Origin: Rhizobium altiplani
GTDB taxonomy: Bacteria; Pseudomonadota; Alphaproteobacteria; Rhizobiales; Rhizobiaceae
Length of the DNA stretch: 60,106 bases
Assembly: GCF_001542405.1 (NCBI RefSeq)
Contig: NZ_LNCD01000115.1
Span: 1-60,106, forward strand
Direction of reading: 5' to 3'
The position numbers and the translations under genes were made by a program. Under the pieces are notes generated by a model. The model ran no database searches, had not been told where the DNA came from, and was given only the letters and a program-made list of their open reading frames with translations. This document shows positions 1-7,445 of the stretch, piece after piece. The first letter of the stretch is position 1, and each line of letters begins with the position of its first letter.

Positions 1-271
1 TGCGCAGACGGTCGATCAGGATGTCATGGTCAACCCGGTCGAAGAATTTCTCCAGGTCAACGTCCACGACAACCCGCCGTCCGGACTGCACGAACGATTG
101 CGCCGCCAGGACGGCATCGTGTGCACTCCTTCCAGGACGGAAGCCGTAGCTGTGCTGACTAAAAGTCGGATCAAGAATAGGCTGGAGGACTTGCAGGAGC
201 GCCTGTTGGATCAGACGGTCCAGCACCCTGGGGATGCCAAGCTCGCGCTCGCCGCCCCCTTGGCTTCGGGA
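1..271 (-). pseudogene. ltrA: Group II intron reverse transcriptase/maturase, fragment
   Basis: The minus-strand frame reads GERELGIPRVLDRLIQQALL, then YGFRPGRSAHDAV and DVDLEKFFDRVDHD, which are reverse-transcriptase domains 1 to 3 of bacterial group II introns. The preceding IPKP motif (about 260-271) is in a different frame: the run of G at 255-259 looks one base too long (or two short), and the frame is closed upstream by TGA at 272-274. The N-terminal 50 or so residues usually seen before IPKP are absent. The catalytic YADD region would lie outside the window. The gene is therefore broken here, whatever lies beyond base 1. Confidence 0.8.
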
Positions 272-428
272 TCATCACATATCCGGTTCCTGTCCATCGG
301 CCCGCAGGTTCGATCCACGCTTCCTCCCCACGGTTGGTCACCCTTCCGCAGTTGCGCTTCACTTCGCTCGCTGTGACCAGCTTACGGTGGGACTTCCACC
401 CACAAGAATGCGCCCATGCTGCGCGCAC
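1..428 (-). mobile_element. Group II intron, 5' part, internally deleted
   Basis: The minus strand at 428 begins with GUGCGCGC, the usual start of a bacterial group II intron, followed by hairpin-rich domain I-like sequence (the complementary blocks GGTGGAAG/TCCCACC lie near 377-397). Reverse-transcriptase coding sequence already begins about 160-180 bases later, whereas intact introns have several hundred bases of ribozyme before and around the ORF start, so an internal deletion is likely. The element continues beyond base 1. It lies directly behind the pyk terminator and in the same direction, a position typical of group IIC introns. The intron identity is well supported by the encoded protein; its class is inferred. 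Confidence 0.75.
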
Positions 429-431
429 AAC

Positions 432-466
432 AAAAAGAGCCGTCGCCTAGGTCAGGCGACGGGCTT
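432..466 (-). terminator. Rho-independent terminator of pyk
   Basis: On the minus strand the arms AGCCCGTCGCC and GGCGACGGCT form a strong hairpin followed by TTTTTG. It lies shortly downstream of the pyk stop codon, and the intron 5' end follows within about five bases. Confidence 0.9.
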
Positions 467-489
467 TCGTTCAATCCCTACGGAAAATC

Positions 490-1929
490 TTAGACGCCGC
501 TCTGGCCGTCGGAGCCGATATAGGCGATGCGCAGCATGTTGGTGGCACCAGGTGTCCCGAGCGGCACGCCGGCCGAGATAATGATGCGGTCGCCCGGCTT
601 GCCGAAGCCTTCATCGGCTACTATGCGGCAGGCACGGTTGACCATGTCGTCAAGGTCGGTCGCGTCATGCGTGACGACGCAGTGCAGGCCCCACACGATG
701 GCAAGGCGGCGAGCCGTCTGGATGACAGGCGACAGCGCCAGGATCGGCACCTGCGGGCGCTCGCGCGAGGCGCGCAAGCCGGTTGTGCCTGACGAGGTAT
801 AACAGACGATGGCCGACAGGCGCAGCGTCTCGGCGATCTGCCGGGCCGCGAGCGAAATCGCGTCGGCGCCGGTTGCCTCCGGCTGCGCACGCTGCGCGTA
901 GATAATACCAGGATAGTGCGGCTCGCGCTCGATGGCGCTGGCGATCGAGGCCATCGTCGAGACCGCTTCGACCGGGTAGTCACCCGAAGCGGATTCCGCC
1001 GATAGCATCACCGCATCGGCGCCTTCGAAGACGGCCGTGGCGACGTCGGACACCTCGGCGCGGGTCGGAACCGGCGCGGAGATCATCGATTCCAGCATCT
1101 GCGTCGCGACGACGACCGGCTTGCCCGAACGGCGGCAGGCGCGGATCAATTGCTTCTGGATGCCCGGCACGGATTCGAGCGGCATTTCGACGCCGAGGTC
1201 ACCACGGGCGACCATGAGCGCGTCGGACAGCTCGATGATTTCCTCGATGCGCTCGATCGCCTGCGGCTTTTCGATCTTCGACATGATGCCGACACGGCCG
1301 CGCGCGATCTTGCGCACTTCAGCCAGATCTTCCGGGCGCTGCACGAAGGAGAGCGCGACCCAGTCGACATCGTCGGTTTCGAGAACAGCTGCCAGGTCGG
1401 TGCGGTCCTTGTCGGTCAGAACCCCGACGGTGAGCAGCGTGTCGGGAAGGCTGACGCCCTTGCGGTCGGAAATCTTCGTGCCGGAAATGACCGTCGTGAC
1501 GATGCTCTTGCCGTCGCACTTTTCAGCGCGCAGGGCGAGCTTGCCGTCGTCGATCAGCAGGCGGTGACCGGGCTGCACCGATTCCAGAATTTCCGGATGC
1601 GGCAGGAACACGCGGGTGGCGTCGCCGGGAATGTCCTTGTTGTCGAGCGTGAAGGTGTCGCCTGGCTTCAGGTCGACCTTGCCTTCGGCGAACTTGCCGA
1701 CGCGCAGCTTCGGGCCCTGCAGGTCGGCAAGGATGCCGATCGGACGGCCGGAGCGCGCTTCGACGGCGCGGATACGCTTGATCAGCGTGCGCATCACGTC
1801 ATGGCTGGCGTGGCTCATGTTGATGCGAAAGACGTCGGCACCGGCCTGGTGCAGCTTCTCGATCATCGATTCCTCGGACGAGGCGGGTCCGAGGGTGGCG
1901 AGGATTTTAACTTTGCGGTTGCGCTTCAT
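490..1929 (-). CDS. pyk: Pyruvate kinase
   Basis: Converts phosphoenolpyruvate and ADP to pyruvate and ATP in the last step of glycolysis, in the cytoplasm. The 479-residue protein has the usual length. It starts with the KILATLGPAS motif and has RINMSHAS near 35, the signature IMSKIEKPQA near 215-224 with the active-site lysine, ARGDLGVE near 242, and MISAPVPTRAEVSDVA with DAVMLSAESA near 281-313. Its ATG overlaps the stop of the upstream DUF1036 gene by four bases (ATGA), so the two are probably translationally coupled. A terminator follows the gene. Pyruvate kinase is a confident call; the allosteric type is not visible. Confidence 0.97.
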   Translation of the reverse strand: MKRNRKVKILATLGPASSEESMIEKLHQAGADVFRINMSHASHDVMRTLIKRIRAVEARSGRPIGILADLQGPKLRVGKFAEGKVDLKPGDTFTLDNKDIPGDATRVFLPHPEILESVQPGHRLLIDDGKLALRAEKCDGKSIVTTVISGTKISDRKGVSLPDTLLTVGVLTDKDRTDLAAVLETDDVDWVALSFVQRPEDLAEVRKIARGRVGIMSKIEKPQAIERIEEIIELSDALMVARGDLGVEMPLESVPGIQKQLIRACRRSGKPVVVATQMLESMISAPVPTRAEVSDVATAVFEGADAVMLSAESASGDYPVEAVSTMASIASAIEREPHYPGIIYAQRAQPEATGADAISLAARQIAETLRLSAIVCYTSSGTTGLRASRERPQVPILALSPVIQTARRLAIVWGLHCVVTHDATDLDDMVNRACRIVADEGFGKPGDRIIISAGVPLGTPGATNMLRIAYIGSDGQSGV

Positions 1930-2414
1930 TGATTCGGGCTTTCTTGGGTGCCTGGGGTATCGGAAAGTTGAACCATCCAGCTGCCCTGGCGGCCCGTGTC
2001 ATATTCCTTGAACCCCATCTTTTGATAGCCACGGGCGTAGCAATCATTGACTCCCGTGATCTTGAACTCGTTTTCCGCCACGCACATCTGCACGTCACCC
2101 GTCCATCGGCCTCCCCGGGCAGCGTCTTCGGCGTAGAGATAATAGTATCGGGACTGCAACTCCCCCTCGATCAGCGTCGCACAGGTCGTCGCCGGCACTT
2201 GCCACCAGCCTTCCGTCATCCAGCCATCCTTGGCTCGATATCCGATCGCCACGCCCACCAGATTCTGCGTTCCGTTGCACACACGGAAATCCGCGCGGGC
2301 CACATCGGCAATGAAGAACGGCGAGAACGCCGCAAGGACAAAAAGGGCAAAACGGGCAAGCGGCCCGGAACGCGTAAGGAAACTTGGCGCGGTCTGGATC
2401 AACACGACTTCCAA
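1926..2414 (-). CDS. DUF1036 family exported protein
   Basis: A 162-residue protein with a hydrophobic N-terminal segment (about residues 20-40) ending in ARA before DFRVCNGT, which reads as a signal peptide, so the mature protein is probably periplasmic. The motif NGT..LVGVAIGYRAKDGWMTEGWWQV and the conserved cysteines fit DUF1036, a family of unknown function found beside pyk in rhizobia. It overlaps the pyk start by four bases and is the first gene of a two-gene operon. No function should be assumed. Confidence 0.85.
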   Translation of the reverse strand: MEVVLIQTAPSFLTRSGPLARFALFVLAAFSPFFIADVARADFRVCNGTQNLVGVAIGYRAKDGWMTEGWWQVPATTCATLIEGELQSRYYYLYAEDAARGGRWTGDVQMCVAENEFKITGVNDCYARGYQKMGFKEYDTGRQGSWMVQLSDTPGTQESPNQ

Positions 2415-2612
2415 TTGGCTCCCGGTTATTCGATGTTTGTGCTTTCTTGCGCTGCCTCCCGGCGAATGTCAACGCAATGCTAATCGATTATATCCTAGAT
2501 GGCCGACCGTACTTCGGCCGGGCCGCAGCCTTTGCTTGCCAAGCGCGCTTGAACCCATCGGTGACGCGTGCGATCAAAGACGGCCCCGTAAACTGCGATC
2601 GACATTTCATCC

Positions 2613-3404
2613 ATGAGCACTTTCAAATCATTTGAACTACTAGCCGGCGATCATGACAAAGGCATGGTGCTGCTCGGCGATCACGCGATGAATCGACTGC
2701 CGGAGCGCTATGGACGACTTGGCTTGCCGGACAATGCCTTCGAGCGCCACATCGCCTATGACATCGGCATCGAGGGACTTGTCAGGAACCTGTCGACGAG
2801 GCTCCGAGTGCCCGCCGTCCTGGGCGGCTTTTCGCGGTTGCTGATCGACCCGAACCGGGGCGAAGACGACCCCACGTTGATCATGAAGATATCGGACGGC
2901 GCGATCGTGCCGGGCAACCATCCGATCACCGTGGAGGAGTGGAATTACCGGATCGAAACGTTCCACCGGCCCTATCACAATGCCGTCAGCGAAACGATCG
3001 ACAGAGTCGCCAACATGACCGGGAGCGCGCCGCTCGTTCTCTCGCTTCATTCCTACACGCCGGTCTGGAAACACTTTCCCCGCCCCTGGCACGCAGCCGT
3101 TCTGTGGGATACCGACAAGCGCGCAGTCGCCCCCCTGCTTGATTTGTTGCGCAGCGATCCCGATCTCGTGGTCGGTGACAACGAGCCTTACGACGGCGCG
3201 CTGAAGGGCGATACAATGTATCGACATTGCATGCTGACCGGCATTCCGCACGCGCTGCTCGAGGTACGCCAGGATCTGATCGGCGACGAGCCGCGTATTG
3301 CAGCGTGGGCGGACCGTCTAGCACCGATCTTCGAGACCATGAATGCCGATCCGGCACTGCACGAGTATAATGTGCATGTGTCGCGCACCGGTCCGTACGA
3401 ATAA
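2613..3404 (+). CDS. N-formylglutamate amidohydrolase family protein
   Basis: A 263-residue protein with the family's features: SFELLAGDHDKGMVLLGDHA near the start, IDPNRGEDD near 77, HRPYHNAV near 118 and LSLHSYTP near 143, which supply probable metal ligands. HutG-type members split N-formylglutamate into formate and glutamate, but many rhizobial copies lie outside hut clusters and their substrate is unknown; no hut genes are seen here. The start lacks a clear ribosome site. The gene is 11 bases ahead of the DUF1244 gene and probably cotranscribed with it. The upstream gap (2415-2612) holds the perfect palindrome TAATCGATTA at 2481-2490. Confidence 0.85.
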   Translation: MSTFKSFELLAGDHDKGMVLLGDHAMNRLPERYGRLGLPDNAFERHIAYDIGIEGLVRNLSTRLRVPAVLGGFSRLLIDPNRGEDDPTLIMKISDGAIVPGNHPITVEEWNYRIETFHRPYHNAVSETIDRVANMTGSAPLVLSLHSYTPVWKHFPRPWHAAVLWDTDKRAVAPLLDLLRSDPDLVVGDNEPYDGALKGDTMYRHCMLTGIPHALLEVRQDLIGDEPRIAAWADRLAPIFETMNADPALHEYNVHVSRTGPYE

Positions 3405-3415
3405 AGGAGACCGAG

Positions 3416-3721
3416 ATGGCCGCCCTGACGAAACAACAACAGACCGAATTCGAGGCTGCGGCTTTTCGTCGCCTCGTGGAGCACCTGCGCGAGCGCGGCG
3501 ATGTCCAGAACATCGATTTGATGAACCTTGCGGGCTTCTGCCGCAACTGCCTGTCCAACTGGTACCGCGAAGCAGCCGAGACGGACGGAGTTCCGCTCTC
3601 CAAAGACGAATCGCGCGAAATCGTCTACGGCATGCCGTATGACGATTGGAAGAACCTCCACCAGAACGACGCCTCGGCGGAGCAAAAAGCAGCGTTTGAG
3701 CTGAACAAGCCGCACAAATAA
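3416..3721 (+). CDS. DUF1244 family protein
   Basis: A 101-residue cytoplasmic protein with a good ribosome site (AAGGAGA) before the ATG. The core NLAGFCRNCLSNWYREAA with CxxC near residues 42-45, and YGMPYDDWK near 79, match DUF1244, a small conserved family of unknown function in proteobacteria. It follows the N-formylglutamate amidohydrolase gene closely. The paired cysteines could bind metal, but this is not shown. Confidence 0.85.
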   Translation: MAALTKQQQTEFEAAAFRRLVEHLRERGDVQNIDLMNLAGFCRNCLSNWYREAAETDGVPLSKDESREIVYGMPYDDWKNLHQNDASAEQKAAFELNKPHK

Positions 3722-3812
3722 TTCCTGTGCGGCTCGAATCAGCTTGACCCCGGACACGCTTCGCGGCAGTCAACGCCATCCGAATTTTCCCACCCCCAAT
3801 CAGGAGAACACG

Positions 3813-4076
3813 ATGTCTGATGCTCATGGCGTCGCCCGCGATCAGCTTCGCGCCTTTGTGGAGCGCATTGAACGCCTGGAAGAAGAAAAGAAGACCATCG
3901 CCGACGACATCAAGGACGTCTACGGCGAAGCCAAGGGCATGGGCTTCGATACCAAGATCCTCAAGAAGGTCGTTGCGCTGCGCAAAAAGGACGAGCAGGA
4001 ACGCATGGAAGAGGACGCAATCCTCGACACCTATCTGCATGCACTCGGCATGATCGAAGCTCCGCCGGAAGGCTGA
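3813..4076 (+). CDS. DUF2312 family protein
   Basis: An 87-residue protein rich in charged residues, RDQLRAFVERIERLEEEKKTIADDIKDVYGEAKGMGFD, which is typical of DUF2312 and predicted to form a helical coiled coil. The start at 3813 is chosen because AGGAG lies 7 bases upstream; a longer frame from 3744 has no such site. The function is unknown; the family is broadly conserved in alphaproteobacteria. A terminator follows. Confidence 0.88.
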   Translation: MSDAHGVARDQLRAFVERIERLEEEKKTIADDIKDVYGEAKGMGFDTKILKKVVALRKKDEQERMEEDAILDTYLHALGMIEAPPEG

Positions 4077-4096
4077 TCGTTTCGCGCCTTACCTTC

Positions 4097-4130
4097 AAAG
4101 CCGCCGACATTCTCGGCGGCTTTTTTGTTT
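4097..4130 (+). terminator. Rho-independent terminator after DUF2312 gene
   Basis: AAAGCCGCCGA and TCGGCGGCTTT form an 11-bp stem with a five-base loop, followed by TTTTTTGTTT. The A-rich left flank means it may also stop transcription from the opposite strand, where the alpha/beta hydrolase gene ends at 4151. Confidence 0.93.
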
Positions 4131-4150
4131 GCGATTGGATCGGGCAGAAC

Positions 4151-4909
4151 TTATCTGCCGGCTTCCTTGGCCGCCTTCTCGATCACGTCAGCAACCTTTT
4201 TCGGCTGCGAGGCGAAGACCGCGTGACTGGACTTGATCTCGGTGACCACGCTGCCGGCACGCTTTGCCATGGTCCGCTCCAGTTCGGGGTTGATGGAGCG
4301 ATCCTCGGTCGCCACGATGGACCAGCTCTTTTTCGTCCGCCAGGCAGGTTCCCCGACTTTGGTGCCAAAGACCTCTTTCGCAGCAAAGACCTGTGACTGC
4401 GCCACGAAGGCTGCTTCGGCCTTAGGCAGGTCGGCGGCAAAATCGGCGTGAAAGACGCTTGGATCGAGATAGAGATACTTGCCGTCCTTGGTTTCCTTGA
4501 TGCCCTTTCCGGCCGGTGGCTTTGAGCCCGCAAGAGTAGCGACATCTTCGCCCTTGTCAGGCTGGAAGGCCGCCACATAGACAAGTCCCTCGACATGCGG
4601 GTTCCGGCCGGCTTCCGTAATGACCACGCCGCCATAGCTATGCCCGACCAGTAGCGTCGGCCCATCCTGCAGGTCCAGCACGCGGTTCGCCGCAGCGACG
4701 TCGTCGGCGAGCGAGGTCAGAGGTTCCTGTACGACCGTAACGTGAAAGCCGCGCCGCTCCAGGATTTCGGTGGCCTGGCGCCAGCCGGATCCGTCGGCGA
4801 AGGCGCCGTGAACAATGACGATGTTCTTGATGTCAGCGGCCTGGGCCGCAAAAGCGATGACGCTGGTGGCGAGTGCCAGTGCGAAGGTGGAAACGATACG
4901 GCGGTTCAT
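4151..4909 (-). CDS. Secreted alpha/beta hydrolase
   Basis: A 252-residue protein with a signal peptide (MNRRIVSTFALALATSVIAFAAQA, cut after AQA). The alpha/beta fold is shown by IVIVHGAFADGSGW near 30-43 (oxyanion-loop HG) and the nucleophile elbow GHSYGG near 89-94 (Ser91). A histidine in SSHAVF near 230 is the probable catalytic base. It resembles the small periplasmic hydrolases often annotated as salicylate esterase-like or HNL-type, but the substrate is unknown. The gene stands alone, convergent to the DUF2312 gene. Confidence 0.85.
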   Translation of the reverse strand: MNRRIVSTFALALATSVIAFAAQAADIKNIVIVHGAFADGSGWRQATEILERRGFHVTVVQEPLTSLADDVAAANRVLDLQDGPTLLVGHSYGGVVITEAGRNPHVEGLVYVAAFQPDKGEDVATLAGSKPPAGKGIKETKDGKYLYLDPSVFHADFAADLPKAEAAFVAQSQVFAAKEVFGTKVGEPAWRTKKSWSIVATEDRSINPELERTMAKRAGSVVTEIKSSHAVFASQPKKVADVIEKAAKEAGR

Positions 4910-5297
4910 GCGGTCACTCCTTTAATCTATGGGATGCCGGGCTTGAAATGGTCGGGAGGCGCGGCTGAGGTTGAAAACGTGGGTAATCTGGTCTGCGCGA
5001 CGTATCGCTGATATGTCAGGCTCCATCGTGATATGTAACGCAGTGTAGGAAGCTCAACCCTGTGCAAATTTGCGTGGGAACGCTGCGCCCGCCGCCCTCG
5101 CCAATGCTCATAGAATAAGCATTGAAACAAATTGCTTGATTTTGAGGCGTCGTTCGCGCATTCAATGCCGCACAAGGGACTTCGACCTTGGCCTCAGAGA
5201 TCATAGGGCAAGACAACCGCAGCATGGCACCTTTCGCGATATCAATGCCGACGCTATCTCATCTGACGCAAATGCCTGACGACCGGCGGTAGACCCC
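4910..5297. other. Intergenic region, divergent hydrolase / nasT
   Basis: No credible gene is seen in these 388 bases. They must hold promoters for the hydrolase (leftward) and nasT (rightward). The clearest structure is an inverted repeat at 5102-5124. No terminator was recognised. Confidence 0.6.
5102..5124. promoter_or_regulatory. Inverted repeat upstream of nasT, possible operator
   Basis: CAATGCT and AGCATTG are perfect 7-base arms around a 9-base spacer, about 175 bases upstream of the nasT start. The size fits a dimeric regulator site. No regulator can be named. Confidence 0.35.
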
Positions 5298-5915
5298 GTG
5301 GCCAACCGCTCTTCCAAGCCTGGTGACCTCAACGTGCTCGTCATCGACGAGAACAGCATCCGCGCGTCGATCATCGATGTTGGCCTGCGGGAGGCAGGCT
5401 ACGACAACGTCACGATCATCGACGACATGAACAGCCTCGCGAGGCGTATCACGGAGATCAATCCCGACGTCATCGTCATCGACCTCGAGAACCCGAACCG
5501 CGACATGCTGGAAAGCATCTTCCAGATTTCCCGCGCGGTTAAGCGCCCCATTGCAATGTTCGTTGACAAGTCGGACGAGGCCTCCATCGAGGCCGCCGTC
5601 GAGGCCGGCGTCTCCGCCTATATCGTCGACGGCCTGAAGCAGGAGCGTGTCCGCCCGATCCTCAAGATGGCGATCAGCCGGTTCAATGCCTTCTCGCGCC
5701 TGAACCGCGAGTTGGAGGAAACGCGAGGCGAACTGGAAAACCGCAAGCTGATCGACCGCGCGAAGGGATTGCTGATGCGATCCCGTGGACTGAGCGAAGA
5801 TGAGGCCTATGCGCTCATGCGGCGAACGGCCATGAACCAGAACAGAAAAATCGTCGAGATTGCCCAAAGCCTGATCACGGCTGCGAGCCTTCTGGATCCG
5901 GGAACCGACACATGA
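5298..5915 (+). CDS. nasT: NasT, ANTAR-type antiterminator response regulator
   Basis: A 205-residue protein with a GTG start. An N-terminal receiver-like domain (LNVLVIDENS near 11, DVIVIDLENP near 58) is followed by a coiled linker and a C-terminal ANTAR RNA-binding domain (about 148-195: LIDRAKGLLMRSRGLSEDEAYALMRRTAMN). In relatives, NasT binds paired hairpins in the leader of nitrate assimilation mRNAs and prevents termination; NasS holds it inactive until nitrate or nitrite is sensed. Here nasS follows with a 4-base overlap, and a matching leader lies between nasS and narK. A strong call. Confidence 0.93.
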   Translation: MANRSSKPGDLNVLVIDENSIRASIIDVGLREAGYDNVTIIDDMNSLARRITEINPDVIVIDLENPNRDMLESIFQISRAVKRPIAMFVDKSDEASIEAAVEAGVSAYIVDGLKQERVRPILKMAISRFNAFSRLNRELEETRGELENRKLIDRAKGLLMRSRGLSEDEAYALMRRTAMNQNRKIVEIAQSLITAASLLDPGTDT

Positions 5916-7126
5916 CGAGCAGCCATCAGATCACCGCCGGCTTTCTGCCGCTTCTCGACAGCGCAATTCTGGTCGCCGCCAAGGAGAAGGGCTTTGCAGC
6001 GGAACAGGACATCGAGCTGAGGCTCGTGCGTGAACGCTCATGGGCGACGATTCGCGACCGGCTTGCGGTCAGCCATTTCGACGTGGCGCATATTCTCGGC
6101 CCCATGCCGATCGCCTGCAATCTCGGACTGACCGCGCCGGCGCCGCGTATGATCGTGCCGATGGCGCTTGGACTTGGCGGCAATGCCGTGACTGTCTCCG
6201 CCGACGTCTGGAGCGAGATGGCCGCATGCGGTGCCTCGCCCGATCTCGACGCCCACGCGAGCGGCCTTGCCCTGCGGCGCGTCATTGATAACAGGAACGG
6301 CGAGCGTCTGCGCTTCGGAGTCGTCCACCCCTATTCAGGTCATAACTACGAGCTGCGCTACTGGCTCTCCGCAAGCGGCATCGATCCCGACAAGGATGTG
6401 GAGATCGGCGTCCTGCCTCCGCCCGATATGGCGGACGCGCTGACATCAGGCCTCATCGACGGCTACTGCGCCGGCGAGCCATGGAACACACTCGGCGTGC
6501 TCCACAACCGCGCGCATCTGGCGACGGTGAAGGCCGCCATCTGGAAATCGAGCCCTGAAAAGGTGCTTGGCGTCAACAGCCGCTGGGCCGACGGGCATCC
6601 GGAAGCGCTCGCGGCCCTCCTGCGGGCGCTTTACACGGCCTCCCGCTGGTGCGCCGACATCCGCAATCACGAGGAGCTTGCCAAGCTGCTCGCGAAGCCC
6701 GCCTATGTCGATCGGCCTTTGGAAAGTCTGCTACCCGCATTGACCGGTCTGCTGCACATTGGCGGGAAGGAGACGCTGAGCATCAAGGACTTCTTTGTCC
6801 CCAATGCCAAGGCAGCGACGTTCCCTTGGAAGAGCCACGCCTTGTGGTTCTACACGCAGATGGTTCGCTGGGGGCACATCCGGCATACCGCAGAACACCA
6901 GCAGATCGCCAACGACACCTACAGGCCCGATATTTACCGAAGCGCCTTGAAGGCGCTTGATGTCTCGATGCCGGCGGCGAGTTCGAAGGTGGAGGGTGCG
7001 CTCAAGGTCGAGACGCCCGTCGGCTCGAGCGGCGCGCTAACCCTTGGGCCGGACGGCTTCTTCGACGGCGGCCTGTTCGATCCCGATGACGTCGACAGCT
7101 ATATCGCGAGCCAAGCTCGCCGCTGA
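5912..7126 (+). CDS. nasS: NasS, cytoplasmic nitrate/nitrite sensor
   Basis: A 404-residue protein of the NrtA/CmpA periplasmic-binding-protein fold (ITAGFLPLLDSAILVAAKEKGF at the start, GVVHPYSGHNYELRYWL near 133, GEPWN near 188). It has no signal peptide or lipobox, as expected for the cytosolic sensor NasS rather than an ABC-transporter binding protein, and no transporter permease or ATPase is adjacent. It overlaps nasT by four bases (ATGA). It is inferred to bind nitrate or nitrite and so release NasT. Confidence 0.88.
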   Translation: MTSSHQITAGFLPLLDSAILVAAKEKGFAAEQDIELRLVRERSWATIRDRLAVSHFDVAHILGPMPIACNLGLTAPAPRMIVPMALGLGGNAVTVSADVWSEMAACGASPDLDAHASGLALRRVIDNRNGERLRFGVVHPYSGHNYELRYWLSASGIDPDKDVEIGVLPPPDMADALTSGLIDGYCAGEPWNTLGVLHNRAHLATVKAAIWKSSPEKVLGVNSRWADGHPEALAALLRALYTASRWCADIRNHEELAKLLAKPAYVDRPLESLLPALTGLLHIGGKETLSIKDFFVPNAKAATFPWKSHALWFYTQMVRWGHIRHTAEHQQIANDTYRPDIYRSALKALDVSMPAASSKVEGALKVETPVGSSGALTLGPDGFFDGGLFDPDDVDSYIASQARR

Positions 7127-7181
7127 GCACGTGCTTATTTTATACGCATTGCACAAATTTTAGAGCGATTGTTGCACGTGC
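7127..7181 (+). promoter_or_regulatory. Two GCACGTGC palindromes, possible enhancer sites
   Basis: GCACGTGC occurs at 7127-7134 and again at 7174-7181, 47 bases apart and 70-130 bases upstream of a sigma-54 promoter. That is the usual range for an activator such as NtrC. The half sites share GCAC/GTGC with NtrC boxes, but the spacing is not the NtrC consensus, so the bound protein is uncertain. Confidence 0.35.
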
Positions 7182-7253
7182 GTTGACACCGAAGACGTTC
7201 GCGGGATCTCCGCGACCAACGATTTTCATTCAAAAACAATAGCTTACTAAAAC

Positions 7254-7269
7254 TGGCACGACCCTTGCT
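7254..7269 (+). promoter_or_regulatory. Sigma-54 (RpoN) promoter of the nitrate operon
   Basis: TGGCACG, four bases, then TTGCT matches the -24/-12 consensus exactly. Counting from the -12 C at 7268 places the transcription start near 7280, just before the paired leader hairpins. This predicts RpoN-dependent, probably NtrC-activated, expression of narK and the genes behind it. Confidence 0.88.
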
Positions 7270-7281
7270 TTGTTATAAGCA

Positions 7282-7320
7282 GGCCAACGGGCCAAGAATT
7301 CCGCGTCCAACGACGGGCGC
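7282..7320 (+). promoter_or_regulatory. ANTAR (NasT) RNA target, paired hairpins
   Basis: Two small hairpins open the predicted leader RNA. The first is GGCC-AACG-GGCC (7282-7293). The second is GCGUCC, a six-base loop AACGAC, then GGGCGC (7303-7320), with A at loop position 1 and G at position 4 as in known ANTAR targets. Both share CCAACG. Together with the terminator just downstream and nasT upstream, this reads as the NasT binding site. The first hairpin is shorter than the consensus. Confidence 0.72.
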
Positions 7321-7331
7321 CCACAGCAAAG

Positions 7332-7397
7332 CCGCTGATCAGGATATCTCGCGCACGTCTAGTGAAAGCGCGCCCTGACCAGCGGTTTTTTGTTTTT
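7332..7397 (+). terminator. Attenuator terminator in the narK leader
   Basis: CCGCTGATCAGG (7332-7343) pairs with CCTGACCAGCGG (7374-7385), with one G-U pair, and inner CGCGC/GCGCG arms extend the stem. It is followed by TTTTTTGTTTTT. It lies between the sigma-54 promoter and the narK start, so transcription must pass it for the operon to be expressed. This fits NasT-controlled antitermination. Confidence 0.88.
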
Positions 7398-7445
7398 AAC
7401 CCCTAGCGATGGATAGGCACGACCTTGTCGGGCCCCGGAGAAGCC

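Noticed and set aside
26..376. 116-codon plus-strand frame at the left edge
   Set aside because: It is the antisense shadow of the group II intron reverse transcriptase.
2481..2490. TAATCGATTA perfect palindrome upstream of the N-formylglutamate amidohydrolase gene
   Set aside because: A single 10-bp palindrome is too short to call an operator. It is noted only as part of the intergenic region.
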